Notes under the pieces: generated by a model | Databases searched by the model: none | What the model was told of the DNA's origin: nothing | Seen by the model: the letters and a program-made list of their open reading frames with translations, nothing else | Assembly (NCBI GenBank): GCA_964405325.1 | Contig: CAYONM010000080.1 | Coordinates: forward strand, 1 to 14,437 | From: CAYONM01 sp964405325 | GTDB taxonomy: Bacteria; Planctomycetota; UBA11346 | Length of the DNA stretch: 14,437 bases | Direction: 5' to 3' | Position numbers and translations under genes: made by a program | In this document: piece after piece, positions 7,416-13,631 of the stretch | Position numbering within the stretch: the first letter of the stretch is position 1 | Layout: every line of letters starts with the position of its first letter

Positions 7416-8861
7416 CTACAGCCCCGGTCTGAAGCCACAGGTCTCCCGATACTCCTGCAGTTCCGGCGTGCAGCGGCGCAGGGTGGCGGCATGGTTCAGC
7501 TTGCCATCCTGCACAAAGCCTTCGGGGCGGTCCTGCAGACGAGCGATCAGGCCTTGTCGCCAGCTTTCGATTTCCGCCTGTCGGCTGGCCTCGCCCAGCA
7601 GGTTGTGGCATTCCTGCGGATCGGTTTCCAGGTCGAAGAACAGTTCGCGGTCCATGCCGGCGTCCCAGATGTATTTCCGTTTGCCGTCGGTCAGCCACTG
7701 CGTACCGCCGTTTTCGCCGCCCAGCATGCTGCATTCACCGTGCACATGATCACGCCAGTTTGGCTGTTCGCCGCGCAGGAGGGGGACCAGACTGCTGCCT
7801 TCGACACTGTCTGGAATAGTGGTTTCAGCCACGTCCAGGCAGGTGGGCATGATATCCATCAGCTCCACCGGTTCGTCACGGACCTGCCAGTCGGGCGCCT
7901 GCCAGCTACGCGGCGGGCGCAGCAGGAAGGGGATGCGGGCCGACGGCTCCAAGCCGCGGGTCTTGCGGGTCCATTGATGATCGCCCAGCATCTCGCCGTG
8001 GTCGGAGGTGAAGATCACCAAGGTATGTGCTGGGATGTTCCGCAGGATGCGGCAGATCTGATCGTCGATGTGGTTGATGCAGCCGTAATAACCGGCGCGC
8101 CATTCACGCAGCAAGCGCCAGGGCAGCGGCGCATTCCAGCTTTGCACCGACAGGCCGGGTTTGAATTCCTGCTGCTCCACCCAGTCGCCGATCACCGGCT
8201 CGGGCAGGTCCTGCTGCATGTAGCGGTCCCAATAATGTTGTGGGGGCATGCAGGGCTGATGCGGCTGATGATAACTGACCTTCAGGAAAAAGGGTGTGGT
8301 GGGATCGCGTCGTTCCAGAAAACGCAGGGCACAGTCGGTGGCCCAATTGGTGAAATGGTATTGCTCCGGCAGATGGAAGGGCCTTGCCACCCAGCCGTTG
8401 GGGGTGCCGCCGTGTGCCATGCCGGCATCCGGGATATGAATGCCCTGCTCGCGCAGCCAGCGACCGTAATCGCCGGTGGAAACCACGCCCTCGTGCGGGG
8501 CATCGGCCCAGTCGGCGCTCATGAAGCCGTAGAGTTTGCGCTGTGGGAACAGATGCAGTTTGCCGCAGAGGTGGGTCTGATAACCGGCTTTGCTCAGTTC
8601 ACCCGGGAGAGTGGGACCATTGAGAATGGTATCATGGTTGCAATAGACGCCGTGGCCGTGGGGTGTCTGCCCGGACATCAGCGTACGTCTGGCGGGAATG
8701 CACTGCGGACAGGCGGAATAGGCGTGTCGAAATCGCGTGCCATCAGCAGCCAGATTGTCGAGATTCGGTGTCTGCAGAACCGGATGTCCATCGCAGCTCA
8801 GGCAGTCGCCGCGCTGCTGATCGGTCATCAACAACACGATATTGGGTCGGGTGTCGCTCAT
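7416..8861 (-). CDS. Sulfatase (type I, formylglycine-dependent)
   Basis: This 481-residue member of the alkaline-phosphatase-like sulfatase family should hydrolyse sulfate esters, or in related branches phosphonate or phosphate monoesters. The signature CIPAR (54-58) places C54 for oxidation to formylglycine, followed by RTLMSGQ. Metal and substrate residues are visible: D14-Q15 near the N terminus, GKLHL (K101, H103), H198, SDHG (D287-H288) and K300. No signal peptide or lipobox is seen, so a cytoplasmic location is likely, which suits a small imported substrate rather than an extracellular polymer. The CxPAR variant is shared with choline sulfatases and phosphonate monoester hydrolases, so the substrate stays open. 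The ATG has a good Shine-Dalgarno sequence (AGAGGA, 7-base spacer). No maturation enzyme or transporter lies beside it. Its nearest upstream neighbours are AraC-family genes, which might regulate it. Confidence 0.92.
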   Translation of the reverse strand: MSDTRPNIVLLMTDQQRGDCLSCDGHPVLQTPNLDNLAADGTRFRHAYSACPQCIPARRTLMSGQTPHGHGVYCNHDTILNGPTLPGELSKAGYQTHLCGKLHLFPQRKLYGFMSADWADAPHEGVVSTGDYGRWLREQGIHIPDAGMAHGGTPNGWVARPFHLPEQYHFTNWATDCALRFLERRDPTTPFFLKVSYHQPHQPCMPPQHYWDRYMQQDLPEPVIGDWVEQQEFKPGLSVQSWNAPLPWRLLREWRAGYYGCINHIDDQICRILRNIPAHTLVIFTSDHGEMLGDHQWTRKTRGLEPSARIPFLLRPPRSWQAPDWQVRDEPVELMDIMPTCLDVAETTIPDSVEGSSLVPLLRGEQPNWRDHVHGECSMLGGENGGTQWLTDGKRKYIWDAGMDRELFFDLETDPQECHNLLGEASRQAEIESWRQGLIARLQDRPEGFVQDGKLNHAATLRRCTPELQEYRETCGFRPGL

Positions 8862-8885
8862 GCTGGTGTCCTCTGCGCTGGGATC

Positions 8886-8902
8886 GCAGGCGTCCCGCCT
8901 GC
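8886..8902. repeat. Short GC-rich hairpin upstream of the sulfatase
   Basis: GCAGGCG and CGCCTGC are perfect 7-bp inverted arms around a 3-base loop, 25 bp upstream of the sulfatase start. There is no adjacent T-run on the strand that would terminate the regulator remnant. It could be a dispersed palindrome or a leader hairpin. Confidence 0.35.
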
Positions 8903-8973
8903 ATCGGCCATGAGCCTAGCACAGAGCAGCGGTGCAGGCCATGGATGCACATGACTTCAAGATGTCAGAATAT

Positions 8974-9001
8974 GATCTGATCGAGATCTGATCGAGATCT
9001 G
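8974..9001. repeat. 2.5 tandem copies of an 11-bp unit upstream of the sulfatase
   Basis: The unit GATCTGATCGA occurs twice head to tail (8974-8984, 8985-8995), followed by a partial copy (8996-9001). The 11-bp period is about one helical turn, so equivalent bases face the same side of the DNA, as in operators for AraC-type activators. It lies roughly 115-140 bp upstream of the sulfatase ATG, in the spacer bounded by the AraC remnant. An operator role is inferred. Confidence 0.4.
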
Positions 9002-9108
9002 GCAGAGGCAGGCCTGCATACGGGTCAAAGCCACTGCCGTCGATTACACTGCTTCCCGCCAATTGCTTTGTTGTCCAAGCATCCTGCATGTTCCGAGCGT
9101 CAATTCCT

Positions 9109-9138
9109 GGGAGTGTCGAGCTGGAGCTCGACACTCCC
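9109..9138. terminator. Strong inverted repeat downstream of the AraC remnant
   Basis: GGGAGTGTCGAGCT (9109-9122) and AGCTCGACACTCCC (9125-9138) are perfect 14-bp arms around two bases, making a very stable hairpin (13 bp plus a tetraloop). It starts 9 bp past the minus-strand AraC remnant stop at 9148. No U-tract follows on either strand, so it is an atypical terminator at best. A dispersed palindromic repeat is an equally good explanation. Confidence 0.4.
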
Positions 9139-9147
9139 GAGCCCGCC

Positions 9148-9522
9148 TTATCGCTGCGTCTGACGCCAGGCACGGGGTGAGAGGCCGACGCTGTGCTTGA
9201 ATACCCGGGGAAAATGGCTGGGATCCGCATAGCCGACCAGGGTACAGATCTCGTGAATGCTGAGATGGCGATCGAGCAGCAATTCCTTTGCTCTCTCGAT
9301 TTTCAGACTGATCAGATATTGCCAGGGGGTGCTGTTCATGACCTGCTGAAAACGGCGACTGAATTGCCGTGAGTAGTTACCTCTCGGAAAATTTTGGCGC
9401 AGTGCAGCTGCTGCCTTGTGGAGCTTTCGAAATGACACGAGCGCCCTACTGACGCCGTGCGAACGAGGCCCATGCTCTACCGCCTTGCTGTGACAGCGTC
9501 CTGGCGCGGATGGGCTGGTCAT
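9148..9522 (-). CDS. Truncated AraC-family HTH protein (probable gene remnant)
   Basis: Residues about 40-124 form a recognisable AraC/XylS DNA-binding domain. The first helix-turn-helix ends in SRQFSRRFQQVMNSTPWQYL. The second is IHEICTLVGYADPSHFPRVFKHSVGLSPRAWR. Only about 40 unrecognisable residues precede it, whereas family members normally carry a 150-200 residue sensor domain. That domain is not found upstream in any minus-strand frame, because the complete AraC gene on the plus strand begins 35 bp away. No clear ribosome binding site precedes the nominal ATG at 9522. I read this as the 3' part of a decayed regulator, although a short stand-alone HTH protein cannot be excluded. It shares orientation with the downstream sulfatase and may once have controlled it. 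Confidence 0.6.
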   Translation of the reverse strand: MTSPSAPGRCHSKAVEHGPRSHGVSRALVSFRKLHKAAAALRQNFPRGNYSRQFSRRFQQVMNSTPWQYLISLKIERAKELLLDRHLSIHEICTLVGYADPSHFPRVFKHSVGLSPRAWRQTQR

Positions 9523-9556
9523 CCAAGCCTGGTCGCCGGCCTATCGCCGCCAATGC

Positions 9557-10465
9557 ATGTCTCTATTTAATCCTATTGCTGTTGTGCTGCTGGAAACATG
9601 GTTTGAATGCAGTATCATGCAGGCCATGCTTGATCCCTACAATCCGGCTCGTGACCTTGGTGCCGTAGTCTATCGACTGCCGGTTCCGGACGATGCCAAA
9701 CTGGTTGTCGAGAAGGTCAGCAGTGAACGCTGGCGGCCGGAATTTTACATCCGGGGCGGGGATCGGCCCAACTGGGCGCTTTTGTTGATCCGCAGCGGCC
9801 AACTACGGCTGTGTTTCGACGATGAGGAATGGCAGCCGGTGGGTCCTGGCGAGCTGTGCATCCTGGCCCCGGGTCGGCGGCAGGAGCTGCGGCAGACCGG
9901 ACACGGTGGGGTCAGCTGTTTCCGCGTCGCCCTGGCCGGACGAGGAGTGGCGCGCTTACTCCGGCGGTATCTGGGCGCAGATCATGGCCGTTTTCCCAGT
10001 TCGCCAGCGGCCGAGGAGCAGGTGCTGGCGATGTTGCGCCTGTTGGGCAGCCGTGGTCACTCCGCACCGGTGCCGGCCTTGTTGCTGGCCCATGTCGAAC
10101 TGCTGCTGCGCTACGCTCAGGCGGCTAGGCTGCCGGGTTTTGTCCGCAACGACTCCAGCGGCCTGCTGCGGGCGGCGGTGGCTGGACATTGCTTCCAGGC
10201 CGATCCGGTCCAGGCCGCGGCCCGTGAGTGCGGTGTGTCGTTGGCGCACTTCAGCCGGCGCTATCGCAAATTGTGTGGCGAAAGTCCACGCCGGAGCGTG
10301 GACCGCTTGCGTTGTCAGGAAGCGCAGGAGCTGCTCACCGATGGCGTGCTCAGCCTGGCAGCAATTGCAGAACAGTTGGGCTATGCCGATGTGTTCAGCT
10401 TTTCCAAGGCCTTCCGACGATGGACCGGGGTGGCGCCCAGTCGCTGGTTGCGATCGGAGGACTGA
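9557..10465 (+). CDS. AraC-family transcriptional regulator
   Basis: From the ATG at 9557 the protein has 302 residues. A cupin-like ligand-binding domain covers about residues 50-150, with a predicted beta-rich stretch including LLLIRSGQLRLCFDDEEW and GPGELCILAPG. A linker leads to a C-terminal double helix-turn-helix: AARECGVSLAHFSRRYRKLCG, then LAAIAEQLGYADVFSFSKAFRRW and GVAPSRW. It should bind DNA directly and respond to a small molecule or sugar-like effector, which is not identifiable. The first 20 residues read poorly and are AT-rich; ATG codons at 9617 or 9626 are credible alternative starts, and none has a clear ribosome binding site. It stands head to head with the AraC remnant, 34 bp apart. 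The sulfatase is a possible target by proximity only. Confidence 0.88.
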   Translation: MSLFNPIAVVLLETWFECSIMQAMLDPYNPARDLGAVVYRLPVPDDAKLVVEKVSSERWRPEFYIRGGDRPNWALLLIRSGQLRLCFDDEEWQPVGPGELCILAPGRRQELRQTGHGGVSCFRVALAGRGVARLLRRYLGADHGRFPSSPAAEEQVLAMLRLLGSRGHSAPVPALLLAHVELLLRYAQAARLPGFVRNDSSGLLRAAVAGHCFQADPVQAAARECGVSLAHFSRRYRKLCGESPRRSVDRLRCQEAQELLTDGVLSLAAIAEQLGYADVFSFSKAFRRWTGVAPSRWLRSED

Positions 10466-10584
10466 CGACTCGCCTGCGAGCAGACGTTCCGTCCACACGG
10501 CCAGATGTGAAGGGTCCCGCAGGAGTCGGATTCGGTTGGCCCTGGCGAGCGCGTCCAAGCGCGAACTCGTCCGACCGAGCGGTG

Positions 10585-10637
10585 GTTTTGGGCGTAAAAT
10601 GCGCGAAGCGCCGCCCAAAACGCTCGCGAAGCGAGCG
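10585..10637. repeat. REP-like cluster of nested and adjacent hairpins
   Basis: Outer arms GTTTTGGGCG (10585-10594) and CGCCCAAAAC (10612-10621) enclose a smaller GCGC-GAA-GCGC hairpin (10601-10611). A second hairpin, CGCTCGC-GAA-GCGAGCG (10621-10637), follows directly. Both small hairpins carry a GAA loop. The rest of 10466-10660, between the AraC regulator and the HzsA-like remnant, shows no gene. The element resembles repetitive extragenic palindromes and ends 23 bp before the truncated 5' boundary of the remnant. Copy number in the genome is unknown. Confidence 0.5.
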
Positions 10638-10660
10638 AACCGCGACGAAGGAGCGAGGGG

Positions 10661-10906
10661 GTGTTGGATGTGACAACGGGAACCGTCCGGGTGTTGCTGG
10701 ACGATCCCGAGGGCGATGTCCGCGATCCGGCGGTAGATTACGATGGCAAGCGCATCGTGTTTGCGTACCGCAAGGGTGGCGAGAACCAGTTCCACCTCTA
10801 CGCCATCCAGTCCGACGGCAGCCAGTTGACCCAGCCAGTTGAAACGTATGGACGGGGTGCCCGAACTGTTCGACTACGTTCGCGATATCCAGCCGATTTT
10901 GAATAA
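10661..10906 (+). pseudogene. HzsA-like protein, N-terminal beta-propeller fragment (5' truncated)
   Basis: About the first 57 codons, read from a GTG at 10661, encode a recognisable piece of the TolB/PD40-type beta-propeller found near the start of hydrazine-synthase-alpha-like proteins. Examples are the stretches GTVRVLLDDPEGDVRDPAV and DGKRIVFAYRKGG, then HLYAIQSDGSQLTQ. The signal peptide and first strands normally preceding this are absent and replaced by REP-like sequence. After about 10830 homology stops. The residues that follow in this frame, up to the stop at 10904-10906, are the out-of-frame reading of the next fragment. GAGGGG directly before the GTG may act as a fortuitous ribosome binding site. 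I interpret this as one end of a deleted gene, with the C-terminal end in 10839-11723. The family is an assignment from memory of its characteristic motifs. Confidence 0.6.
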
Positions 10907-11723
10907 ACACTGTGTCTCTTGCCACAATTACGAGAAGGCGGCGGGTAAGCTGTTGTTGGTCGGCGATATGACCGCCAGCTACAGCGTCAGCTATCAGCAA
11001 ATGACATGGCCGCGAGTTACCCAGCGTCGACGGAGCGACCGCTTGGCCGGGGTCGGTCCCACCTTGAAGGCCTATGGCACCGCTTCCGGTGCCAGCTATC
11101 TGATGCAGGTGCTCCTGGCCGGACATCACGAGGTGCAGCTGACCGATCTGGAGATGGAAATGCTGGCGCGTTGGATCGATGCCGGCAGCACCTTCGCTGG
11201 CAGTTACGCCGCGCTCGGCAGTGTTTCCCGGGATAATAAGATCACGGTTGCAAAAGACGATCCGGTCCGGCCGGTTTTGCAGCAGCGTTGCGTGGTCTGT
11301 CACAAGGGGCGTGGCCAAGCGCTGTGGCTGGAAGGCGAAAACAAGGGTGAGGCGCATCGCTACAACGTCACCCATCCCGACAAATCCCTGCTGCTGCTGG
11401 CACCTTTGGCCAAGCAGGCTGGTGGCCTGGGCTGGTGCGAGAAGAACAGTCGCAAGCGCGCCGATGCACCCGAGCCACCGGTCTTCACCAGTCGTGATGA
11501 TCCGGATTTCAAGGCACTACGCACCTTCGTGGATCAGATCCTGGAGCAATACGGCCAGCCGCGTTGGTTCCAGGAATACTTCGTCTATCAGGATTTCTAC
11601 CTACGCGAGATGAAGCGCTTTGGCGCCCTGCAGGAAAATGAAGATCCCTATGCCATTGGTCCCTGGAAATTGGATCAGCGGTATTTCGAGCAGGTCTATC
11701 AGGTCGGACCGAACCCGCAGTGA
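10839..11723 (+). pseudogene. HzsA-like protein, C-terminal cytochrome c-type fragment
   Basis: This 294-residue frame encodes the C-terminal part of a hydrazine-synthase-alpha-like protein, a family common in planctomycetes and scattered in other bacteria. It opens with FDYVRDIQPILNKHCVSCHN, whose CxxCH (C25, C28, H29) should bind heme c. A second CVVCH (C151-H155) follows, then LLLLAPLAKQAGG and a WIDAGS motif (112-117). Heme attachment happens in the periplasm, yet no signal peptide is present, so the product could not mature as it stands. The nominal start is TTG at 10839 (ATG at 10848), neither with a good ribosome binding site. A stop in this frame (10827-10829) separates it from the beta-propeller fragment in another frame. 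By comparison with intact relatives several hundred central residues appear deleted. An intact short protein is unlikely but not excluded. Confidence 0.65.
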
Positions 11724-11773
11724 GTTGCCGTGGCGCGTAAATGGATCGGCCGCAGACATCAGATTCTTGGACG

Positions 11774-11791
11774 CGAGGGGCTTGCCCCTCG
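11774..11791 (+). terminator. Possible hairpin terminator after the HzsA-like remnant
   Basis: CGAGGGG and CCCCTCG form a perfect 7-bp stem closed by CTTG, a stable tetraloop type. It lies about 50 bp after the stop at 11723. No T-run follows, so it may be a structured 3' end rather than a full terminator. Confidence 0.3.
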
Positions 11792-11828
11792 ATGTAAGAG
11801 TCAAAACCGGGAGCCGACCGCTACGATT

Positions 11829-11852
11829 GAACCTCTGAACCTCTGAACCTCT
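11829..11852. repeat. Three tandem copies of an 8-bp unit
   Basis: GAACCTCT is repeated three times without mismatch immediately before the terminator hairpin at 11858. It is a simple microsatellite in non-coding DNA, prone to slippage, and no function is evident. Confidence 0.7.
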
Positions 11853-11857
11853 GGGTT

Positions 11858-11879
11858 CCGGGCGGCGCCCGGTTTGTTT
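11858..11879 (+). terminator. Rho-independent terminator
   Basis: CCGGGC, a GGC loop and GCCCGG form a 6-bp GC-only stem followed directly by TTTGTTT. It is well placed to end transcription coming from the HzsA-like remnant or the AraC regulator before the phosphonate genes. Confidence 0.65.
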
Positions 11880-11905
11880 ACTCTTATTATTCATCCCTTT
11901 ATGGT
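11877..11905 (+). promoter_or_regulatory. Candidate sigma-70 promoter for the acetyltransferase operon
   Basis: TTTACT (11877-11882) and TATGGT (11900-11905) are separated by 17 bp, each matching four of six consensus bases. They lie in the only AT-rich stretch before the acetyltransferase start, just after the terminator. I see no convincing Pho box. Alternative -10 hexamers exist in the same AT-rich patch. Confidence 0.25.
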
Positions 11906-11931
11906 TTATTAATTGTCCAGTCCAACTGGCC

Positions 11932-12627
11932 ATGCTTAATGATGACATGAGACGAATCAATCAATGTCCCCCTGAAGTTGCGGCTTGGGAGCAGCGGGAG
12001 CTTGGTCCAGAACCGACGCTGCATCCGAGTTGCGAAATTCGCGAGAGCGATTTTGGCCCCTACACGGACTGTGGTCATGCCTGCCGTATTCATCACAGCA
12101 GTTTCGGCGCCTACAGCTACTGTCACGAGCAGGTCGATATCATTCACAGTACGATCGGTCGATTCTGCTCCATAGCCAGCCATGTGCGGGTCAACCCGGT
12201 CAACCATCCCAGCTTCCAGCCATGTCAGCACCACATCGCCTATCGTCGTCAACGTTACGGTGTCGGCGAGGACGATGCTGAAACCTTCGCCTGGCGGGCG
12301 GCGCATCACTGCGTGATCGGTAATGACGTCTGGCTTGGACACGGTTGCACGGTGATGGGCGGTCTGCGCGTTGGCGATGGCGCGGTGGTGGCTGCCGGCG
12401 CGGTGGTGACCAAGGACGTGGAGCCCTTCACGATTGTTGGCGGCGTCCCGGCCCGGCCGATCAAGAAGCGTTTCGACGATCAGACCATTGCCGCCCTTCT
12501 GGATATTGCCTGGTGGAATTGGGATCATGCGACCATCGCCGAGCGCATAGAGGATATGACTGGTGATACGGCGGCATTCGTTCAGCGCTATCACGAGCCC
12601 GCCAAGCCGGCACGGGTCCAAACGTGA
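11932..12627 (+). CDS. Phosphonate-operon hexapeptide-repeat acetyltransferase
   Basis: The 231-residue protein is a left-handed beta-helix acyltransferase, built on repeats such as GPYTDCGHACRIHHSSFGAY and VIGNDVWLGHGCTVMG, then VGDGAVVAAGAVVTKDV. The NPVNHPS segment (H92) matches the catalytic histidine position of xenobiotic/chloramphenicol acetyltransferase relatives. The loop YGVGEDDAETFAWR and the tail AWWNWDH are characteristic of the subfamily in phosphonate-utilisation clusters (the phn_thr family, as I recall it). It would use acetyl-CoA in the cytoplasm; the acceptor, perhaps an aminoalkylphosphonate or a sugar-phosphonate intermediate, is not established. Neither the ATG at 11932 nor the one at 11947 has a clear ribosome binding site, and homology begins near residue 27, so the start is uncertain. 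The stop TGA overlaps or nearly touches the next gene, implying an operon. Confidence 0.87.
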   Translation: MLNDDMRRINQCPPEVAAWEQRELGPEPTLHPSCEIRESDFGPYTDCGHACRIHHSSFGAYSYCHEQVDIIHSTIGRFCSIASHVRVNPVNHPSFQPCQHHIAYRRQRYGVGEDDAETFAWRAAHHCVIGNDVWLGHGCTVMGGLRVGDGAVVAAGAVVTKDVEPFTIVGGVPARPIKKRFDDQTIAALLDIAWWNWDHATIAERIEDMTGDTAAFVQRYHEPAKPARVQT

Positions 12628-12632
12628 GAAGC

Positions 12633-13184
12633 ATGACCAGGGACGAGTTGCGGTATGCCGTGTGGTTGGATCCGGATCCGGCCGAGGCTGTGGTTTATCA
12701 GACGGTCAAGGACTCGCTACGCGAACGATTCGGTGGCCCGGAATTTCCGCTGCATCTGACCCTGACCAGTGGTGTTGCCGGCCCAGAAGCAGCGTGCATC
12801 GATGCTTTTAAGGCCGCCACGGATGACTTGTCGGCTTGGCGCATGCAGCCGCATCAACCGGGTTTGCGCATCGGTGATGGGAACCCCTATCAGGCGGTGG
12901 TGATCAGCTGCGAGCCGACCCCGGCAGCGGAGAGCCTGCGCCGTCGTGTGCGGTTGTGGGCCGGCCTGGATCCGCAACAGGACTGGCATGCGCACTTGAG
13001 CCTGCTGTATGCGGATTTATCACCTGCTTTAAAGACCGTGATCAAACAGGAATTAGGTGATTTCGTTTGGCCGGTCATCTCCATCGGCGCCTGCTCGCTG
13101 TGGCGCTTGCAGGGGCCGGTGGAGGATTGGCGCTGCGTTGCGCGCTGCGATCTGCCTCAGTCGATGTCCACACTGAAGGAATAG
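12633..13184 (+). CDS. 2H phosphodiesterase (cyclic phosphodiesterase-like)
   Basis: This 183-residue protein shows the two HxT/S motifs of the 2H phosphoesterase superfamily: HLT at 41-43 (FPLHLTLTSG) and HLS at 121-123 (AHLSLLYADL). Its size and the SLLYAD pattern recall CPDase-type enzymes that open ADP-ribose 1'',2''-cyclic phosphate. It follows the phosphonate-type acetyltransferase directly. An alternative GTG start at 12624 would overlap the previous stop as GTGA, so translational coupling is likely either way; I prefer the ATG at 12633. C-P lyase generates 5-phosphoribosyl 1,2-cyclic phosphate, a chemically similar bond normally opened by PhnP, so that substrate is a reasonable inference. 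The last 28 bp overlap the convergent phnO-like gene. The superfamily is well supported; the substrate is inferred. Confidence 0.8.
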   Translation: MTRDELRYAVWLDPDPAEAVVYQTVKDSLRERFGGPEFPLHLTLTSGVAGPEAACIDAFKAATDDLSAWRMQPHQPGLRIGDGNPYQAVVISCEPTPAAESLRRRVRLWAGLDPQQDWHAHLSLLYADLSPALKTVIKQELGDFVWPVISIGACSLWRLQGPVEDWRCVARCDLPQSMSTLKE

Positions 13185-13621
13185 CCGTGCCGGGTGAAAC
13201 CCAGGGCATCGTAGAATCGGTGCGCATCTTGGCGTTTCACGTTCGATGAGAGCATGAGTTTGTAGCAGCCGGCGGCCTGGGCCTGGTAGCGTGCATGTGT
13301 CATCATGCAGCGACCGATGCCCGTGCCGCGTTGCCGCGGGCACACGACGACGCTTTCGACCACGGCAAAAAAGGCACCGCCATGGCCGACGGTCTCCAGC
13401 AGGTAGAGCGAGTAGGTGCCCACTGCACGGTCCCCATCCCAGGCCAGGAAAACGGTGCAGTTGGGATTATCCTGACAGCGCTGCAGACAGGCACGGGCAT
13501 GATCCGCCGCCGGCGGCGTTTCCTGGTCCAGGCTCGTCAGCAGACCCTGCAACACGTCGCTGTCCTCCAGGTGTGCCGGGCGGATGGCCGGCGATGAACA
13601 GGATTGTTGTGCTTCATCCAT
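13157..13621 (-). CDS. phnO: PhnO-like GNAT N-acetyltransferase
   Basis: The 154-residue protein is a single GNAT domain. The acetyl-CoA loop is RQRGTGIG (96-103), preceded by the beta-4 strand VVESVVVCP. The C-terminal part contains LSSNVKRQDAHRFYDALGF, closely like the corresponding segment of E. coli PhnO (STNVKRHDAHRFY, from memory). PhnO acetylates aminoalkylphosphonates with acetyl-CoA and helps their use by C-P lyase. I chose the ATG at 13621 because TGAGG lies eight bases before it and it falls 10 bp after the phnL stop; the open frame extends further upstream but there overlaps phnL. Co-transcription with phnL supports the assignment. The 3' end overlaps the convergent phosphodiesterase gene by 28 bp. 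Confidence 0.8.
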   Translation of the reverse strand: MDEAQQSCSSPAIRPAHLEDSDVLQGLLTSLDQETPPAADHARACLQRCQDNPNCTVFLAWDGDRAVGTYSLYLLETVGHGGAFFAVVESVVVCPRQRGTGIGRCMMTHARYQAQAAGCYKLMLSSNVKRQDAHRFYDALGFTRHGYSFSVDID

Positions 13622-13631
13622 CTGCGCAGCC

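Noticed and set aside
7491..8954. A 487-codon open frame on the plus strand opposite the sulfatase
   Set aside because: The minus strand encodes the full set of sulfatase motifs with a good ribosome binding site; the opposite frame has low-complexity, His/Gln-rich shadow composition.
10395..11375. A 326-codon minus-strand open frame across the HzsA-like remnant
   Set aside because: It runs through the AraC 3' end, the hairpin cluster and the CxxCH-containing fragment without any motif of its own, so it is a shadow.
11899..12621. A 240-codon minus-strand open frame opposite the hexapeptide acetyltransferase
   Set aside because: The hexapeptide repeats on the plus strand are decisive; the antisense frame only mirrors the repetitive codon pattern.
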